The notes beneath the pieces are model-generated. The model saw only the letters and a program-made list of their open reading frames with translations. It was not told the origin of the DNA and made no database searches. A stretch of 64,000 bases of DNA from Cellulomonas palmilytica (GTDB taxonomy: Bacteria > Actinomycetota > Actinomycetes > Actinomycetales > Cellulomonadaceae), in contig NZ_CP062221.1 in NCBI RefSeq assembly GCF_021590045.1, forward strand, positions 3,224,001 through 3,288,000, written 5' to 3'. Numbering within the stretch: the stretch's first letter is position 1; every line of letters starts with the position of its first letter. The position numbers and the translations under genes are program-made. Positions 9,038-18,061 of this stretch are shown here, piece after piece.

Positions 9038-9047
9038 GGCGCGCGGC

Positions 9048-9266
9048 TCAGCGCGGCGTGAGGGGCGTGGCGGCGGACTCCAGCAGGACGGGGATGCCGT
9101 CGCGCACGGGGTACCGCAGCGGCCGCTGCGGGTCCGTGGAGTCCAGGCACGGCGCGCCCTCCGCGTCCGTCGCGTCCACGAGCGTCGCGCCCGTCACCGG
9201 GCAGCGCAGCAGGTCGCGTGCCCACGCCTCGAGCCCGCCGCTCGCGGCGGTCAGGTCGGCGCTCAC
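9048..9266 (-). CDS. Trm112-family small protein
   Basis: A 72-residue protein of the Trm112/YcaR type. The first Cys lies in LLRCPVTGATL, and the C-terminal part RYPVRDGIPVLL is the typical Trm112 end. The family's usual four-Cys zinc site is reduced here to two Cys. In eukaryotes Trm112 activates methyltransferases; in actinobacteria it sits after manB and its role is unknown. The GTG start overlaps the manB stop by 4 bases, so it is coupled to manB. An upstream in-frame extension is rejected because it would lie inside manB. Confidence 0.88.
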   Translation of the reverse strand: MSADLTAASGGLEAWARDLLRCPVTGATLVDATDAEGAPCLDSTDPQRPLRYPVRDGIPVLLESAATPLTPR

Positions 9267-10741
9267 GCCTCGCCGCCCGCGTAGGCCGGCTCGCCCTGAC
9301 GCACGAGCGCGAGCACGTCGTCGCGGACCTTCTCCATGATGTCCGCGTCCGCCGCCTCGACGTTCAGCCGCAGGAGGGGCTCGGTGTTGGAGGCACGCAG
9401 GTTGAACCACCAGCGCGGGTGGGCGTCCCAGTGCGAGACGGTCAGGCCGTCGAGCTCGTCGACGGTGACGGGGCCGGCACCCTGCTGCGTCACGTACGCG
9501 TCGACGACGCGCGCCCGCGCGTCCGGCACGGACACGACGCGAGAGTTGATCTCGCCGGACGCGACGTACGGCTGGTAGGAGTCCGCGAGCGCGGACAGCG
9601 GGTGCGGCTGGCCACCGAGCGCCGCGAGCACGTGCAGCGCGGCGAGCATTCCCGTGTCGGCGAAGAAGAAGTCGCGGAAGTAGTAGTGCGCGCTGTGCTC
9701 GCCGCCGAACACGGCCTCGTGCTCGGCCATCTGGGCCTTGATGAACGAGTGGCCGACGCGCGTGCGCACGGTGCGCGCGCCCGCCGCCTGCAGCAGGTCG
9801 GGGACGACCTGCGACGTGATGAGGTTGTGGATCACGGTCGACTCGCGGCCCGCGGCCTTCTCGCGCTCGACCTCGCGCAGCCCGACGAGCGCGGTGATCG
9901 CGGACGGCGAGACCGGGTCGCCGTTCTCGTCGACGACGAAGCAGCGGTCGGCGTCGCCGTCGAACGCGAGCCCGATGTCCGCGCCGTGCTCGACGACCGC
10001 CTTCTGCAGGTCGACGAGGTTCGCGGGCTCGAGGGGGTTCGCCTCGTGGTTGGGGAACGTGCCGTCGAGCTCGAAGTACAGCGGCACGACGTCGAGCGGC
10101 AGCTCGGGCAGGCCGGCACCCGTGCCGAGCACCGCGGGCGCCGTGTACCCGCCCATGCCGTTGCCCGCGTCAACCACGACCTTCAGCGGCCGGATGCCGG
10201 ACAGGTCGACGAGCGAGCGCAGGAACGCCGCGTAGTCGGCCAGCATCTCCCGCTCGGTCACCGTGCCGCGCTCGTCGTCGGCGACCTGCGGGACCTCGCC
10301 TCCCAGGTAGTCCCCCGCGAGGTCGCGCACCGCCGCGAGGCCCGTGTCCTGGCCCACCGGGCGCGCACCGGCACGGCACAGCTTGATGCCGTTGTACTGC
10401 GCGGGGTTGTGGCTCGCGGTGAACATCGCACCGGGCACGCCCAGGCTGCCCGACGCGAAGTACAGGCCGTCGGTCGAGCACAGCCCGATCGTCACGACGT
10501 CCACGCCGCGACCTGCGAGTCCGTCGGCGAAGCCCGCCACGAGCTCGGGGCCCGAGGGGCGCATGTCGTTGCCCACGACCACGGTCGGCCGGGCCCCCGC
10601 CGGCGTCTCGGGGATCACCACGACGTCGGCGAACGCCGCGCCGATGGCACGCGTGACGCGCGCGTCGAGCTCGTCGGGGACGACCCCCCGCACGTCGTAC
10701 GCCTTGATGAACGCGGACAGGTCGACTCGTTCGGCACTCAC
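9263..10741 (-). CDS. manB: Phosphomannomutase/phosphoglucomutase
   Basis: A 492-residue alpha-D-phosphohexomutase that interconverts hexose 6- and 1-phosphates. It would supply mannose 1-phosphate for GDP-mannose, and so mannosylated lipids and wall glycans. The phosphoserine is in MFTASHNPAQYNG (Ser about 110), the metal loop is FDGDADRCF, the sugar loop is GGEHSAHYYF, and the phosphate loop near the C-terminus is RASNTEPLLRLNVE. All four active-site loops are intact. The GTG at 10741 (VSAERVDLSAFIKAYDVRG) is chosen by likeness to actinobacterial ManB; the frame is open further upstream. It lies downstream of DUF3499 and the zinc-ribbon gene and is coupled to trm112, the usual actinobacterial order. 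Confidence 0.95.
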   Translation of the reverse strand: MSAERVDLSAFIKAYDVRGVVPDELDARVTRAIGAAFADVVVIPETPAGARPTVVVGNDMRPSGPELVAGFADGLAGRGVDVVTIGLCSTDGLYFASGSLGVPGAMFTASHNPAQYNGIKLCRAGARPVGQDTGLAAVRDLAGDYLGGEVPQVADDERGTVTEREMLADYAAFLRSLVDLSGIRPLKVVVDAGNGMGGYTAPAVLGTGAGLPELPLDVVPLYFELDGTFPNHEANPLEPANLVDLQKAVVEHGADIGLAFDGDADRCFVVDENGDPVSPSAITALVGLREVEREKAAGRESTVIHNLITSQVVPDLLQAAGARTVRTRVGHSFIKAQMAEHEAVFGGEHSAHYYFRDFFFADTGMLAALHVLAALGGQPHPLSALADSYQPYVASGEINSRVVSVPDARARVVDAYVTQQGAGPVTVDELDGLTVSHWDAHPRWWFNLRASNTEPLLRLNVEAADADIMEKVRDDVLALVRQGEPAYAGGEA

Positions 10742-10811
10742 CCGGGCATCGTATCCGGCAACGGTCGAACCGCCGGACGTCGGACGCGCCGCGGGCACGC
10801 CTCGGCGGGAC

Positions 10812-11084
10812 TCACGCGCCGCCCGTCACCTCGTCGCGGGACAGCGGCGTTCCGTCACCCTCCAGGGCGAACCAGTTGGTCACCTCGCACGACGGGCACG
10901 ACACGAACGTCGCCTGCCGCCCGTCGGGCAGCGCCATCCGGATGCGTGTGAGCCGTGTCTCACCGCACGACACGCACGCCTCCGTCCCGGGAGGGAGCAC
11001 ACCCTGGGGCTGGCTGATCGAGCCCAACGGCTCCGTCGGCGCGGCCGCGCGCGCGCGTGCGGCGTCCCCCTTGCGGCGCGCCAC
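10812..11084 (-). CDS. Small zinc-ribbon protein
   Basis: A 90-residue protein with two Cys pairs, CVSCGETRL (about residues 37-40) and CPSCEVTNW (about 63-66), a spacing that makes a four-Cys zinc ribbon. A Lys/Arg/Ala-rich N-terminal 15 residues precede it. The GTG start lies two bases after the DUF3499 stop, so the gene is part of the DUF3499-manB-trm112 operon. No named function is recognised. Zinc ribbons of this size can bind nucleic acid or protein; nothing here decides which. Confidence 0.75.
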   Translation of the reverse strand: MARRKGDAARARAAAPTEPLGSISQPQGVLPPGTEACVSCGETRLTRIRMALPDGRQATFVSCPSCEVTNWFALEGDGTPLSRDEVTGGA

Positions 11085-11086
11085 CC

Positions 11087-11479
11087 CTAGACCGTCCCCT
11101 CGCCCGGGTCCGCCCCCGCCCCGCGCAGCACCCGCAGGTGTCCTCGGCGCGGCGCGTCCGCGAGCGCTGCGGGCTCGGGCGCGCTCGGCGCCGCGACCGG
11201 CTCGGGCGCGCGACCGGCCTCGCGCACCGCGTCCGCGAGCGCGAGGAGGTCGTCCCGGCTCGGTGCGAGCGGCTCGAACTCGGGGAGCAGGCGGACGACC
11301 TCCCACCCGCGCGGCGCGGTCAGACGCTCGGCGTGCGGCACGCACAGGTCGTAGGAGTGCGGCTCGGCGTGCTGGGCGAGCGGGCCGAGCACGGCGGTCG
11401 AGTCCGCGTACACGTAGGTCAGCGTCGCGACGGCCGGGCGGCCGCACGCGGTGCGCGAGCACTGCCGGACGGATCTCAC
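11087..11479 (-). CDS. DUF3499 family protein
   Basis: A 130-residue protein of the actinobacterial DUF3499 family. The conserved N-terminal half carries CSRTACGRPAVATLTYVYA, then HSYDLCVPHAERLTAPRGWE: Cys and His residues likely to bind zinc. The C-terminal 50 residues are Ala/Pro-rich and poorly conserved. Mycobacterium keeps the homologue next to manB and opposite the metallopeptidase-like gene, exactly as here. The function is unknown. The GTG follows a TAGGTT box by six bases, which points to a leaderless mRNA and supports this start. Confidence 0.9.
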   Translation of the reverse strand: MRSVRQCSRTACGRPAVATLTYVYADSTAVLGPLAQHAEPHSYDLCVPHAERLTAPRGWEVVRLLPEFEPLAPSRDDLLALADAVREAGRAPEPVAAPSAPEPAALADAPRRGHLRVLRGAGADPGEGTV

Positions 11480-11485
11480 GGGGCG

Positions 11486-11491
11486 AACCTA
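11486..11491 (-). promoter_or_regulatory. -10 box, leaderless DUF3499 operon
   Basis: TAGGTT on the minus strand is six bases before the GTG of DUF3499. The hexamer fits TANNNT, and transcription would begin at or next to the start codon. Confidence 0.55.
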
Positions 11492-11633
11492 CCCCCACGC
11501 GTGCGGGGCGTCGCGCGCCCACGCCGCTCGTCGGCGCGCGGCCACCCGCACGCGACGCGCCTGCATCCCGCCGGCATCCCGCCACCGCTCGCGCCCGACG
11601 CGCCACGAGACGCTCGCGCGCGCCAGCAGCGAC

Positions 11634-11639
11634 TATCGT
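11634..11639 (+). promoter_or_regulatory. -10 box, leaderless metallopeptidase-like gene
   Basis: TATCGT lies seven bases before the GTG at 11647. This supports the long start for the metallopeptidase-like protein and a leaderless mRNA. Confidence 0.55.
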
Positions 11640-11646
11640 GCGGACG

Positions 11647-12132
11647 GTGAGCCCGTCCTTGCCCGACCGCGCCGGACGCCGCGCGCTCGGCCCGCGCGAG
11701 GCGGCCCCGGTCCAGCCCGTGCGCCGCCGCGACCGCCGTGGTCGCGGGCTGCGCGGACCCCTCATGCCGAGCACGATGCCCGCCTACCGCACGCGTGCCC
11801 AGCGGTTCGACGACCTCGTGCTCGACGCGGTCGAGCACCTCGAGCGGCGCTGGGCGCGCCAGCTCGAGGGCACCGAGTTCGCCGTCGAGGACGTCCCGCC
11901 GTCGAACCCCGCGCCGTGGGAGCACGGCGGCGTCCCGCTCGGCCGCTACTTCCCCGCCGACGCCGGGCTGCCCGCGCGCGTCGTCGTGTACCGCCGGCCC
12001 GTGGAGGGTCGCGCGCACGACCCGCTGGACCTCGCCGACCTGGTCCGCGACGTCGTCGTGGAGCAGGTCGCGCACATGCTGGGCCGCTCACCCGAGGACG
12101 TCGACCCGACGTACGGCGACGACCCGCGCTGA
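11647..12132 (+). CDS. Zincin-like metallopeptidase family protein
   Basis: A 161-residue member of the small zincin-like family found beside whiB2 and manB in actinobacteria. The Arg-rich N-terminus (RRRDRRGRGLRGPLMP) leads into RTRAQRFDDLVLDAVEHLE and the family core RVVVYRRPVE. The place where the family has HExxH reads VVEQVAHMLGR, so the first His and the catalytic Glu are replaced by Glu and Gln and only the second His remains. A zinc protease activity is therefore doubtful. The GTG at 11647 is supported by a -10 box seven bases upstream; a later ATG at 11764 would cut off the conserved Arg-rich part. Confidence 0.85.
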   Translation: MSPSLPDRAGRRALGPREAAPVQPVRRRDRRGRGLRGPLMPSTMPAYRTRAQRFDDLVLDAVEHLERRWARQLEGTEFAVEDVPPSNPAPWEHGGVPLGRYFPADAGLPARVVVYRRPVEGRAHDPLDLADLVRDVVVEQVAHMLGRSPEDVDPTYGDDPR

Positions 12133-12143
12133 CGCCTCAGCGC
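12126..12143. terminator. 18-base hairpin holding two stop codons
   Basis: A perfect 7-base stem (gcgctga / tcagcgc) with a 4-base loop spans the point where the metallopeptidase-like and DUF5719 genes converge. Both stop codons lie in the stem arms and only four bases separate the genes. It is likely a compact bidirectional terminator, without a U-run. Confidence 0.5.
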
Positions 12144-13729
12144 GTCCCGAGCCGCGGGTCCTCGCGGACCTCGGTCGCGCCCGCCACGAGGTCTCCCGGG
12201 ACCGGGACGAGCACCGACAGCAGCGTCCCGTCGGGCCGGTCCGCCTGCGCGACGAGGGCGCCCGCGAGCCACGCGCCGTCGTCCGGCACGACCTGCACGC
12301 CCCGCACGCGCGTCCCCGCGGGCACGAGGTCCGTCAGGTCCCACGCGGCCGTGCGGCCGAGCTCGAGCTCGACCCGCTCGCGCGCGACCGGCTCGCCGTC
12401 CGCGCCGAGCACGCGTACCTGCGCGGTCGCCGTGCCGTCGCCGTCGAGCGCGCCCGACGTCGCCACGGCGCCGAGCACGAGCGTGCCGGTCGCACGGTCG
12501 GGCACGGCCACGACCTGCGTGTCCGTCGCCGCGGCGGCGTCCGCGGGGGCGACCGACGGGACCCAGGCGCGCTCACGCGTCGGGACGTCCGGGTCCTGCG
12601 CGGTCGGGTCCCCCGGCCGGGCGAGCATCGCGCTCGCGACGACGGCGCGGTCCGCCTCGACGACGAGCGTGTACGCACCCGCGGGCAGCCCGCCGAGCGG
12701 GACGTCGGTCACGACCCCGGGGTCGAGCCGCAGCTCGCCCGCGCCCGGCAGGTCCTCGACACCGTCGGGTCCCAGCAGCCGCACGCGCGCCGTCGTGGCC
12801 GCGGTGCCGGGCGCCAGCAGCCGCAGCACGCCCGCGTCCGGGTCGTCGACGTCGGTCGCGAGCAGCACCACGCCGGGCACGACCTGCCGGCGCGACGGCG
12901 CCGCGCTCGCGACGACGAGGTCCGTGCCGGTCGGCGTGAAGCCGTCGAGCGTCGAGTCCTGCACGTGCGCCGTGACGCGGCCGCCGCTCGCGGTCACGTG
13001 CACCGCGACCCTGCGCTCCTCGGGTGCGAGGCCGCCCAGCACGACGACGCGCTCGGCGCCCGGTGCGACGAGGTACTGCTCGGTGGCGAGGTCGACCGGA
13101 CCCGTGGCGCCGTACACGTCGAGGTGCACGACCGCCGCCGTCGACCCCGCGTTCTGCAGGACGAGCAGCGCGGTCGCGCCCAGCTCGGTCGAGCCGCCGA
13201 CGAGCCACGCGTCCGTCGTCGGCGCCTGGCACGACGCGGCGGCGAGCCCACGCAGGTCGCCCGCCGTCACGTAGGAGGACGTCGCGGCAGCGACGGTGGC
13301 GGGGTCGTCGGTCGGCTCGGCCTGCACGACGAGCGCGTCGGTGACCCAGCGCCGCGTCGTCGCGGTCGCGCCCGCGCCGAGGCGCTCGACGACCACGCCC
13401 CCCGCGAGGTCGGTCACCGTGCCGCCACCGCTCGACGTGACGGCCGCGACGAGCGAGGTGAGCGGTGCGACGGGCACCGGGTCGAACGCGTCGTCCGCGT
13501 CCCGCTCCTGCGGGAGGACGAGCGGCGCCGCGCACACGAGGCGCGTGGGCGAGAACGGCACGTCGACGAGCGCGCCCGGGACCGTGACCTCGTCGGTCGC
13601 CGGGGACGGCAGCCGCGCGCCGAGCACGGCGACGCCCGCGACCAGCGCCGCCACGGCGACCCCGGACACGACCCGCACCGCGGCGACCTTCACGGCGGGC
13701 GCGCCCGCCGCCGTCGTGCTCGCGCTCAT
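12137..13729 (-). CDS. DUF5719 exported protein
   Basis: A 530-residue protein with one N-terminal membrane anchor (about residues 17-40, VSGVAVAALVAGVAVLG) and a large, beta-rich exported part with many Val/Thr/Ala strands and no obvious catalytic motif. It matches the actinobacterial DUF5719 family, which is always encoded right after the giant membrane glycosyltransferase near whiB2. The ATG overlaps that gene's stop by 4 bases, so they are translated together and may form one envelope complex. Function unknown; a scaffold or lid for the glycosyltransferase is a reasonable guess. Confidence 0.85.
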   Translation of the reverse strand: MSASTTAAGAPAVKVAAVRVVSGVAVAALVAGVAVLGARLPSPATDEVTVPGALVDVPFSPTRLVCAAPLVLPQERDADDAFDPVPVAPLTSLVAAVTSSGGGTVTDLAGGVVVERLGAGATATTRRWVTDALVVQAEPTDDPATVAAATSSYVTAGDLRGLAAASCQAPTTDAWLVGGSTELGATALLVLQNAGSTAAVVHLDVYGATGPVDLATEQYLVAPGAERVVVLGGLAPEERRVAVHVTASGGRVTAHVQDSTLDGFTPTGTDLVVASAAPSRRQVVPGVVLLATDVDDPDAGVLRLLAPGTAATTARVRLLGPDGVEDLPGAGELRLDPGVVTDVPLGGLPAGAYTLVVEADRAVVASAMLARPGDPTAQDPDVPTRERAWVPSVAPADAAAATDTQVVAVPDRATGTLVLGAVATSGALDGDGTATAQVRVLGADGEPVARERVELELGRTAAWDLTDLVPAGTRVRGVQVVPDDGAWLAGALVAQADRPDGTLLSVLVPVPGDLVAGATEVREDPRLGTR

Positions 13730-16700
13730 CGGCCCGCCCTCCGTCGTCGTACCGGCATCGCCAGCAGCACCGTCAGGCCGAGGACGACCGCGTCGACGAC
13801 GAGCCACGTCGTGCGCTGCGGCGCGTCGTGCCCGACCACGAGGTGCCCGCCCGACGGACCGAGCTCGAACGTCTGCCGCCAGCCGTTGTCGACCGAGCGC
13901 AGCGCGACCCCGTCGAGCGTCGCGTGCCAGTGCGGGTCGGCGCGCTCGGCGAGCACCAGCAGACGTCCCGGCGCACCCTTCCCGACGCGCGTGTCGACCG
14001 AGCGTCCGCGCGCGTCCACCGCGACGGCGTCCGTCGCGACGTCCCGCACGTCGCCGCCGGGCACGACACGCGCCCACGCGGTGACCACGTCGGGCGCCTC
14101 GCCGCCGCCCACCGGCGCCGCGGGCTGCACGCGCCACAGGATGCCCGACGCGTTCTGCGTGACGCGCTCGAGGCCGGCGGTCGAGTCGAGCTCGGCGACG
14201 AGCGCGTCCCGCTCGCGGTCGGCCGCCGCTTCGTCCTCCTCGGACAGGCCGTCGGGCAGGACGGGGACGAGCACGTCGCCGACCGCGAGCGCCCCGAGCG
14301 GGCCGGCGACGTCGCCGCTCGCGCCGGCGGCGAGCCGCGCGACGAGCGCGTCGACCTCCTGCGTCGCGGCGTCGGCGTCGGCGCCGTGGGGCGCGTCCGC
14401 GGGTCCCTCGACGGCGCGCGTCGCGACCGCGGCGGCGACGTCCACGAGCTGCGGACCGTCCGCACGCAGGAGCTGCCAGGTCACGGTGCCGTCGGCGTCA
14501 CGCGCGAGCGCGAGCACGCGCGACGCGTTCGCCGACCCCTGTGCCTGCCGCCCGACGGCGGGCACGACCGTGCGCTCGGACGCGGTGACGGCCAGCGCGG
14601 CGCCGTCGCGTGCCTGCACACCCCACCCGGCGAGCCACGCCACGGGGACGGCGAGCGCGACGACCGCGACGACCCCGACCCCGGCCTGCCGCCAGCCGAA
14701 CGCGTGGCGCGAGAGCCGGCGCAGCACGCCGTCGGCACCCAGCAACGCGGCCATGAGGAGGCCGAGCAGCGCGAGCGAGAGCGCAGGGCCGGTCCAGCCG
14801 TACGCGACCACCCCGTCCTGCACGCCCACGGGGAGCAGGGACACGAGCGTCGCGGCCGCGAGCGCGACCGCCGCGACGGCCCAGCCGAGCCGCACGCCGC
14901 GCGCGACCGCGCCGCGCAGGAGCGCGAGCGCCGCGAGACCGAGCACGACCGCGCCGAGCGCGAGCGGCCACGCGCGGGTGACCACCCCGTCCGGGACGCT
15001 CTCCGGGACGAGCGCACCCGCCGCGCCCGGCAGGCCGAGCAGGCGCTCGAACGCGCCCTCGGGCCGGGTCGCGACGCTCAGGCCGGGGTCGGCGACCAGC
15101 AGCCGCACGCCCGTCGCGCCGCGCGAGAACGCCTCGACGAGCAGCGGGCCCGCGACGACGAGCGCAGGGACGACGACGAGTGCGACCCGCCGCCGGTACC
15201 GCGGCGCGCACGCCGCCGCGACGAGGACCGCGAGCACCCCGGGCAGCAGCAGCGCCGGCGCGCCCGCGACCACACCCGCGAACGCGAGGGCGGCGGCGGC
15301 CGCGGCGGTCACCGAGCCGGTCGGCCGGGCCGCGCCCACCCAGTCGGTCTCGGTGGCGGTGACGCCCGCCGCGCGGGCACGTTCGGCGCGTGCCGCGACG
15401 CGCTCGTCGCGCCGGGAGCGGCGCGTCTCGGCCGCGGCGGCGCGCGCGTCGGCGGCGGCCCGCTGCGAGTCGGTCGTCTCGTCGGCGCCGTCGTCGGCAG
15501 CACCGTCCTCGGCAGCACCGTCGTCAGCAGCACTGTCGTCGGCAGCACCGTCGTCAGCAGCACCGTCGTCAGCAGCACCGTCGTCAGCAGCGCCGTCGTC
15601 GGAAGGCGCTGAGGTACCCGGCTCGTCCGGAGCGTGCCGCTCGGGCGCGCGGCGCGGCTCGTCGTCGCGTCGGCGCGCGGTCGCGACGCCGGACAGGACG
15701 AGGTCCACGCGCTGCACCCCGACCGCGCGCGCGATCCCGAGCGCGACCCACGGCAGCAGGACGTGCGCGAGGACCGGCCCCAGGCGGCCGTCGCCGACCG
15801 CGAGCAGCAGCGCGGGCGCACCGGCCCACACGACCGCGGCCCACGCGCGGGACGTCACGGCGCGCGTCGCGGCACCCGCCGCGGCCCACGCCCCGAGGCC
15901 CGCGAGCACCACCGAGCCGAGCACGACGAGCGCGACGGCGACCGACGGGCGTCCGCCCGCGAGCGTCGTCGGGACGACGAGCGCGCCGAGCAGCGCGTCC
16001 ACGGGGCCGGGTCCGCCGAGCCCGCCGGACACCCAGCTCGACGTCGCGGCGGCCCACAGGTCACCGAGCCCGTCCGCGAGCGGCAGCAGCCCGCCGCCGA
16101 CGAGCCGGGCGCCGCGTCCGACCGCCGCGACGAGCGGGCCGAACGCGACCGCGGAGACCGCGACGAGCGCGACGAGAACGGTCGCGAGCCCGGCCCGGCG
16201 CCGCGACGCGAGCGCGGCGAGCTCGCGCAGCTCGAGCTCGGAGGGCGCCTGGACCACGCGCCTCGCCTCGCGGCGCGCGAGCCGACGGTCGCGCGCCTGG
16301 CGCCAGACGTCGCGCCACGTCGCCTGCAGCGGTCGCAGGGCGCGTCGAGGGAGCCGGCGGGTGCGACGGGCGCGGCGGCGCGCGGCGGCGACGGCACCGG
16401 GGCGGGCGAGCGCCTCGAGGGGTCCGCGCAGCTCGTCGACCGCGAGGCCCGGCTGCTTGGCGGCGACCTGCACGAGGCAGCGCACGACCGCGCTCACGAG
16501 CGCGAGCACCACGACGAACGGGACGAACGGCAGCGGGGCGGTGGACAGGCGCTGATGCGTCAGCGCGCGGCGGCGGGCCGCGAACGAGCGGCGCGGGTCG
16601 GCGCTGTCGTCCTCGCCGTCGCCGTCCGCGTCGAGGCCCGAGGGCCCCGCGCCCCGCAGCCCCAGGTAGGAGGCCTGCGCGTGCCGGACCACGGCGCTCG

Positions 16701-17502
16701 GCACGACGACGACCCGGTGCCCGGCGAGCCGGGCGCGCCGCGACAGGTCGAGCCCGTCGCCGAACGGGCCCAGCGCGGGGTCGGGGCCGCCGAGCTCGTC
16801 CCACGCGTCGCGGCGCACGAGCGCTCCCGCGGTCCCGACACCCAGCACGTCGTCGCGCGCGTCGTGCTGGCCCTGGTCGAGCTCGCCCGGCTCGACGTCC
16901 GTCATGCGCCGCCCGGAGCGGTCCGTGCGCACGCCCAGCTCGAGCAGGCGGACGGGGTCGGTCCACGTGTGCTGCTTGGCGCCCGCGACCACCACGGACG
17001 GCGCACGGGCCACGGCGCGAGCGAGCTCGGCGAGCGCGGTCGGTGCGGGCGCGCTGTCGTCGTGCAGGAGCCACAGCCAGGTGGTGCGCGCGCCGTCGTC
17101 GGACGCGAGCGCGTCGCGCACCGCCTGGCCGAAGGTGCGCGCGTGCGGTGCCTGCAGCACCCGCACCTCGGGCAGCGGCCCGGTGTGCGCGGACGCGGCC
17201 ACGGCGAACGCACGCTCCACCGTGAGCGGCAACGGGCCCTCGGGGTCGTCGGTGCGCGGGGCGACGTCGACGACGAGCACGCGCGACGGACGGCGGGACT
17301 GGCCCGCGAGCGCGTCGAGCGTGGTCGCGAGGTACGGGGTCCGCCCGCGGGTGACGAGGACCGCGGTGACCGACGTCGTCGTCGGGACGGGTGCGGTCGC
17401 CGGACCCCCGAGGTCGACGACGGGCGCGCCCAGGCCGGTCGTCGGGTCAGGCGTCGTCGCGGGGTTCGCCGCGGGGTCGTGCGGCGGGCGGGTGGAGTTC
17501 AT
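13726..17502 (-). CDS. Giant GT2 glycosyltransferase with membrane domain
   Basis: A 1,258-residue two-part protein. Residues about 40-330 are a GT2 (GT-A fold) glycosyltransferase: TAVLVTRGRTPYLATTLDAL at the start, a metal-binding LLHDDSAP near 140, and GDGLDLSRRARLAGHRVVV later. From about 345 onward there are many hydrophobic segments, with a basic loop near 390-430 and a soluble exported part near the C-terminus (PDEEDEAAADRERD-like acidic stretch). A low-complexity acidic insert of DDGAA units lies at about 633-673. Actinobacteria keep this gene between whiB2 and DUF5719; the sugar donor is unknown. The ATG at 17502 is chosen; a GTG 18 bases upstream is possible. Confidence 0.88.
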   Translation of the reverse strand: MNSTRPPHDPAANPATTPDPTTGLGAPVVDLGGPATAPVPTTTSVTAVLVTRGRTPYLATTLDALAGQSRRPSRVLVVDVAPRTDDPEGPLPLTVERAFAVAASAHTGPLPEVRVLQAPHARTFGQAVRDALASDDGARTTWLWLLHDDSAPAPTALAELARAVARAPSVVVAGAKQHTWTDPVRLLELGVRTDRSGRRMTDVEPGELDQGQHDARDDVLGVGTAGALVRRDAWDELGGPDPALGPFGDGLDLSRRARLAGHRVVVVPSAVVRHAQASYLGLRGAGPSGLDADGDGEDDSADPRRSFAARRRALTHQRLSTAPLPFVPFVVVLALVSAVVRCLVQVAAKQPGLAVDELRGPLEALARPGAVAAARRRARRTRRLPRRALRPLQATWRDVWRQARDRRLARREARRVVQAPSELELRELAALASRRRAGLATVLVALVAVSAVAFGPLVAAVGRGARLVGGGLLPLADGLGDLWAAATSSWVSGGLGGPGPVDALLGALVVPTTLAGGRPSVAVALVVLGSVVLAGLGAWAAAGAATRAVTSRAWAAVVWAGAPALLLAVGDGRLGPVLAHVLLPWVALGIARAVGVQRVDLVLSGVATARRRDDEPRRAPERHAPDEPGTSAPSDDGAADDGAADDGAADDGAADDSAADDGAAEDGAADDGADETTDSQRAAADARAAAAETRRSRRDERVAARAERARAAGVTATETDWVGAARPTGSVTAAAAAALAFAGVVAGAPALLLPGVLAVLVAAACAPRYRRRVALVVVPALVVAGPLLVEAFSRGATGVRLLVADPGLSVATRPEGAFERLLGLPGAAGALVPESVPDGVVTRAWPLALGAVVLGLAALALLRGAVARGVRLGWAVAAVALAAATLVSLLPVGVQDGVVAYGWTGPALSLALLGLLMAALLGADGVLRRLSRHAFGWRQAGVGVVAVVALAVPVAWLAGWGVQARDGAALAVTASERTVVPAVGRQAQGSANASRVLALARDADGTVTWQLLRADGPQLVDVAAAVATRAVEGPADAPHGADADAATQEVDALVARLAAGASGDVAGPLGALAVGDVLVPVLPDGLSEEDEAAADRERDALVAELDSTAGLERVTQNASGILWRVQPAAPVGGGEAPDVVTAWARVVPGGDVRDVATDAVAVDARGRSVDTRVGKGAPGRLLVLAERADPHWHATLDGVALRSVDNGWRQTFELGPSGGHLVVGHDAPQRTTWLVVDAVVLGLTVLLAMPVRRRRAGR
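15483..15602 (-). repeat. 15-base coding repeat, DDGAA units
   Basis: Eight tandem copies of a 15-base unit (gcagcaccgtcgtca as read on the plus strand, with few changes) encode Asp-Asp-Gly-Ala-Ala repeats in the giant glycosyltransferase. The unit is a multiple of three, so copy changes stay in frame. It forms an acidic, flexible cytoplasmic or exported loop between membrane segments. Confidence 0.85.
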
Positions 17503-17589
17503 GCTCGGGCCATGATGCACGCCGGGGCCGTGGGCGCCGGGACCGACTCGCCACGCTCCCCCGACCGGCGGCGGACGGCGCCTCGGACG

Positions 17590-17928
17590 TCAGACGACGC
17601 GGCGCTTGAGCTTGCGGCGCTCGCGCTCGGACAGCCCGCCCCAGATGCCGAAGCGCTCGTCGTTCGCCAGGGCGTACTCGAGGCACTCCGCGCGGACGTC
17701 GCAGCCCGAGCACACCTTCTTGGCCTCGCGCGTCGAACCGCCCTTCTCCGGGAAGAACGCCTCGGGGTCGGTCTGGGCGCACAGAGCGCGCTCCTGCCAG
17801 CCCATCGGGCCGTCGTCGTCCGGCGTGCCGAACAGCGACAGGACGTTCGACGCCGCGACGGGCGCCTGGCGGTGCGCGTCGGAGGGGAACTCGGACGTGG
17901 CCCCGTCATCGTCGAGCAGGTTCCACAT
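17590..17928 (-). CDS. whiB2: WhiB-family iron-sulfur regulator, WhiB2-like
   Basis: A 112-residue WhiB protein, a 4Fe-4S transcription factor that acts with the primary sigma factor. WhiB2/WhmD-type members control septation and cell division. Cluster ligands are Cys50 (ERALCAQTD), Cys73, Cys76 and Cys82 (CSGCDVRAEC). The GIWGG turn is at 94-98 and a basic tail RERRKLKRRVV ends the protein, so all family parts are intact. WhiB2 identity rests on gene context: opposite TIGR03089 and near manB-DUF3499, as in Mycobacterium. The ATG has a ggagg site six bases upstream. Confidence 0.93.
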   Translation of the reverse strand: MWNLLDDDGATSEFPSDAHRQAPVAASNVLSLFGTPDDDGPMGWQERALCAQTDPEAFFPEKGGSTREAKKVCSGCDVRAECLEYALANDERFGIWGGLSERERRKLKRRVV

Positions 17929-18061
17929 GCGTGCCTCCGGTGGTGCTTGGATCTGATGATCGACTGGTCGAGGCTCGACCTGTGCGGCCCCTGCGACGCC
18001 CCGCCGTCGGCGGGCCGGAGACCAGGGTGCTGCGACAGTTGGTTCTCGGACAATCCGAATT

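Noticed and set aside
15483..15602. CRISPR or noncoding repeat
   Set aside because: The units are in frame within a conserved enzyme, without spacers, and encode DDGAA.
11738..16555. A plus-strand open frame of 1,605 codons across the DUF5719 and glycosyltransferase genes
   Set aside because: It has no domain or start signal, is low-complexity in Arg, Ala and Ser, and lies opposite two well-supported genes. Long antisense frames are expected at this GC content.
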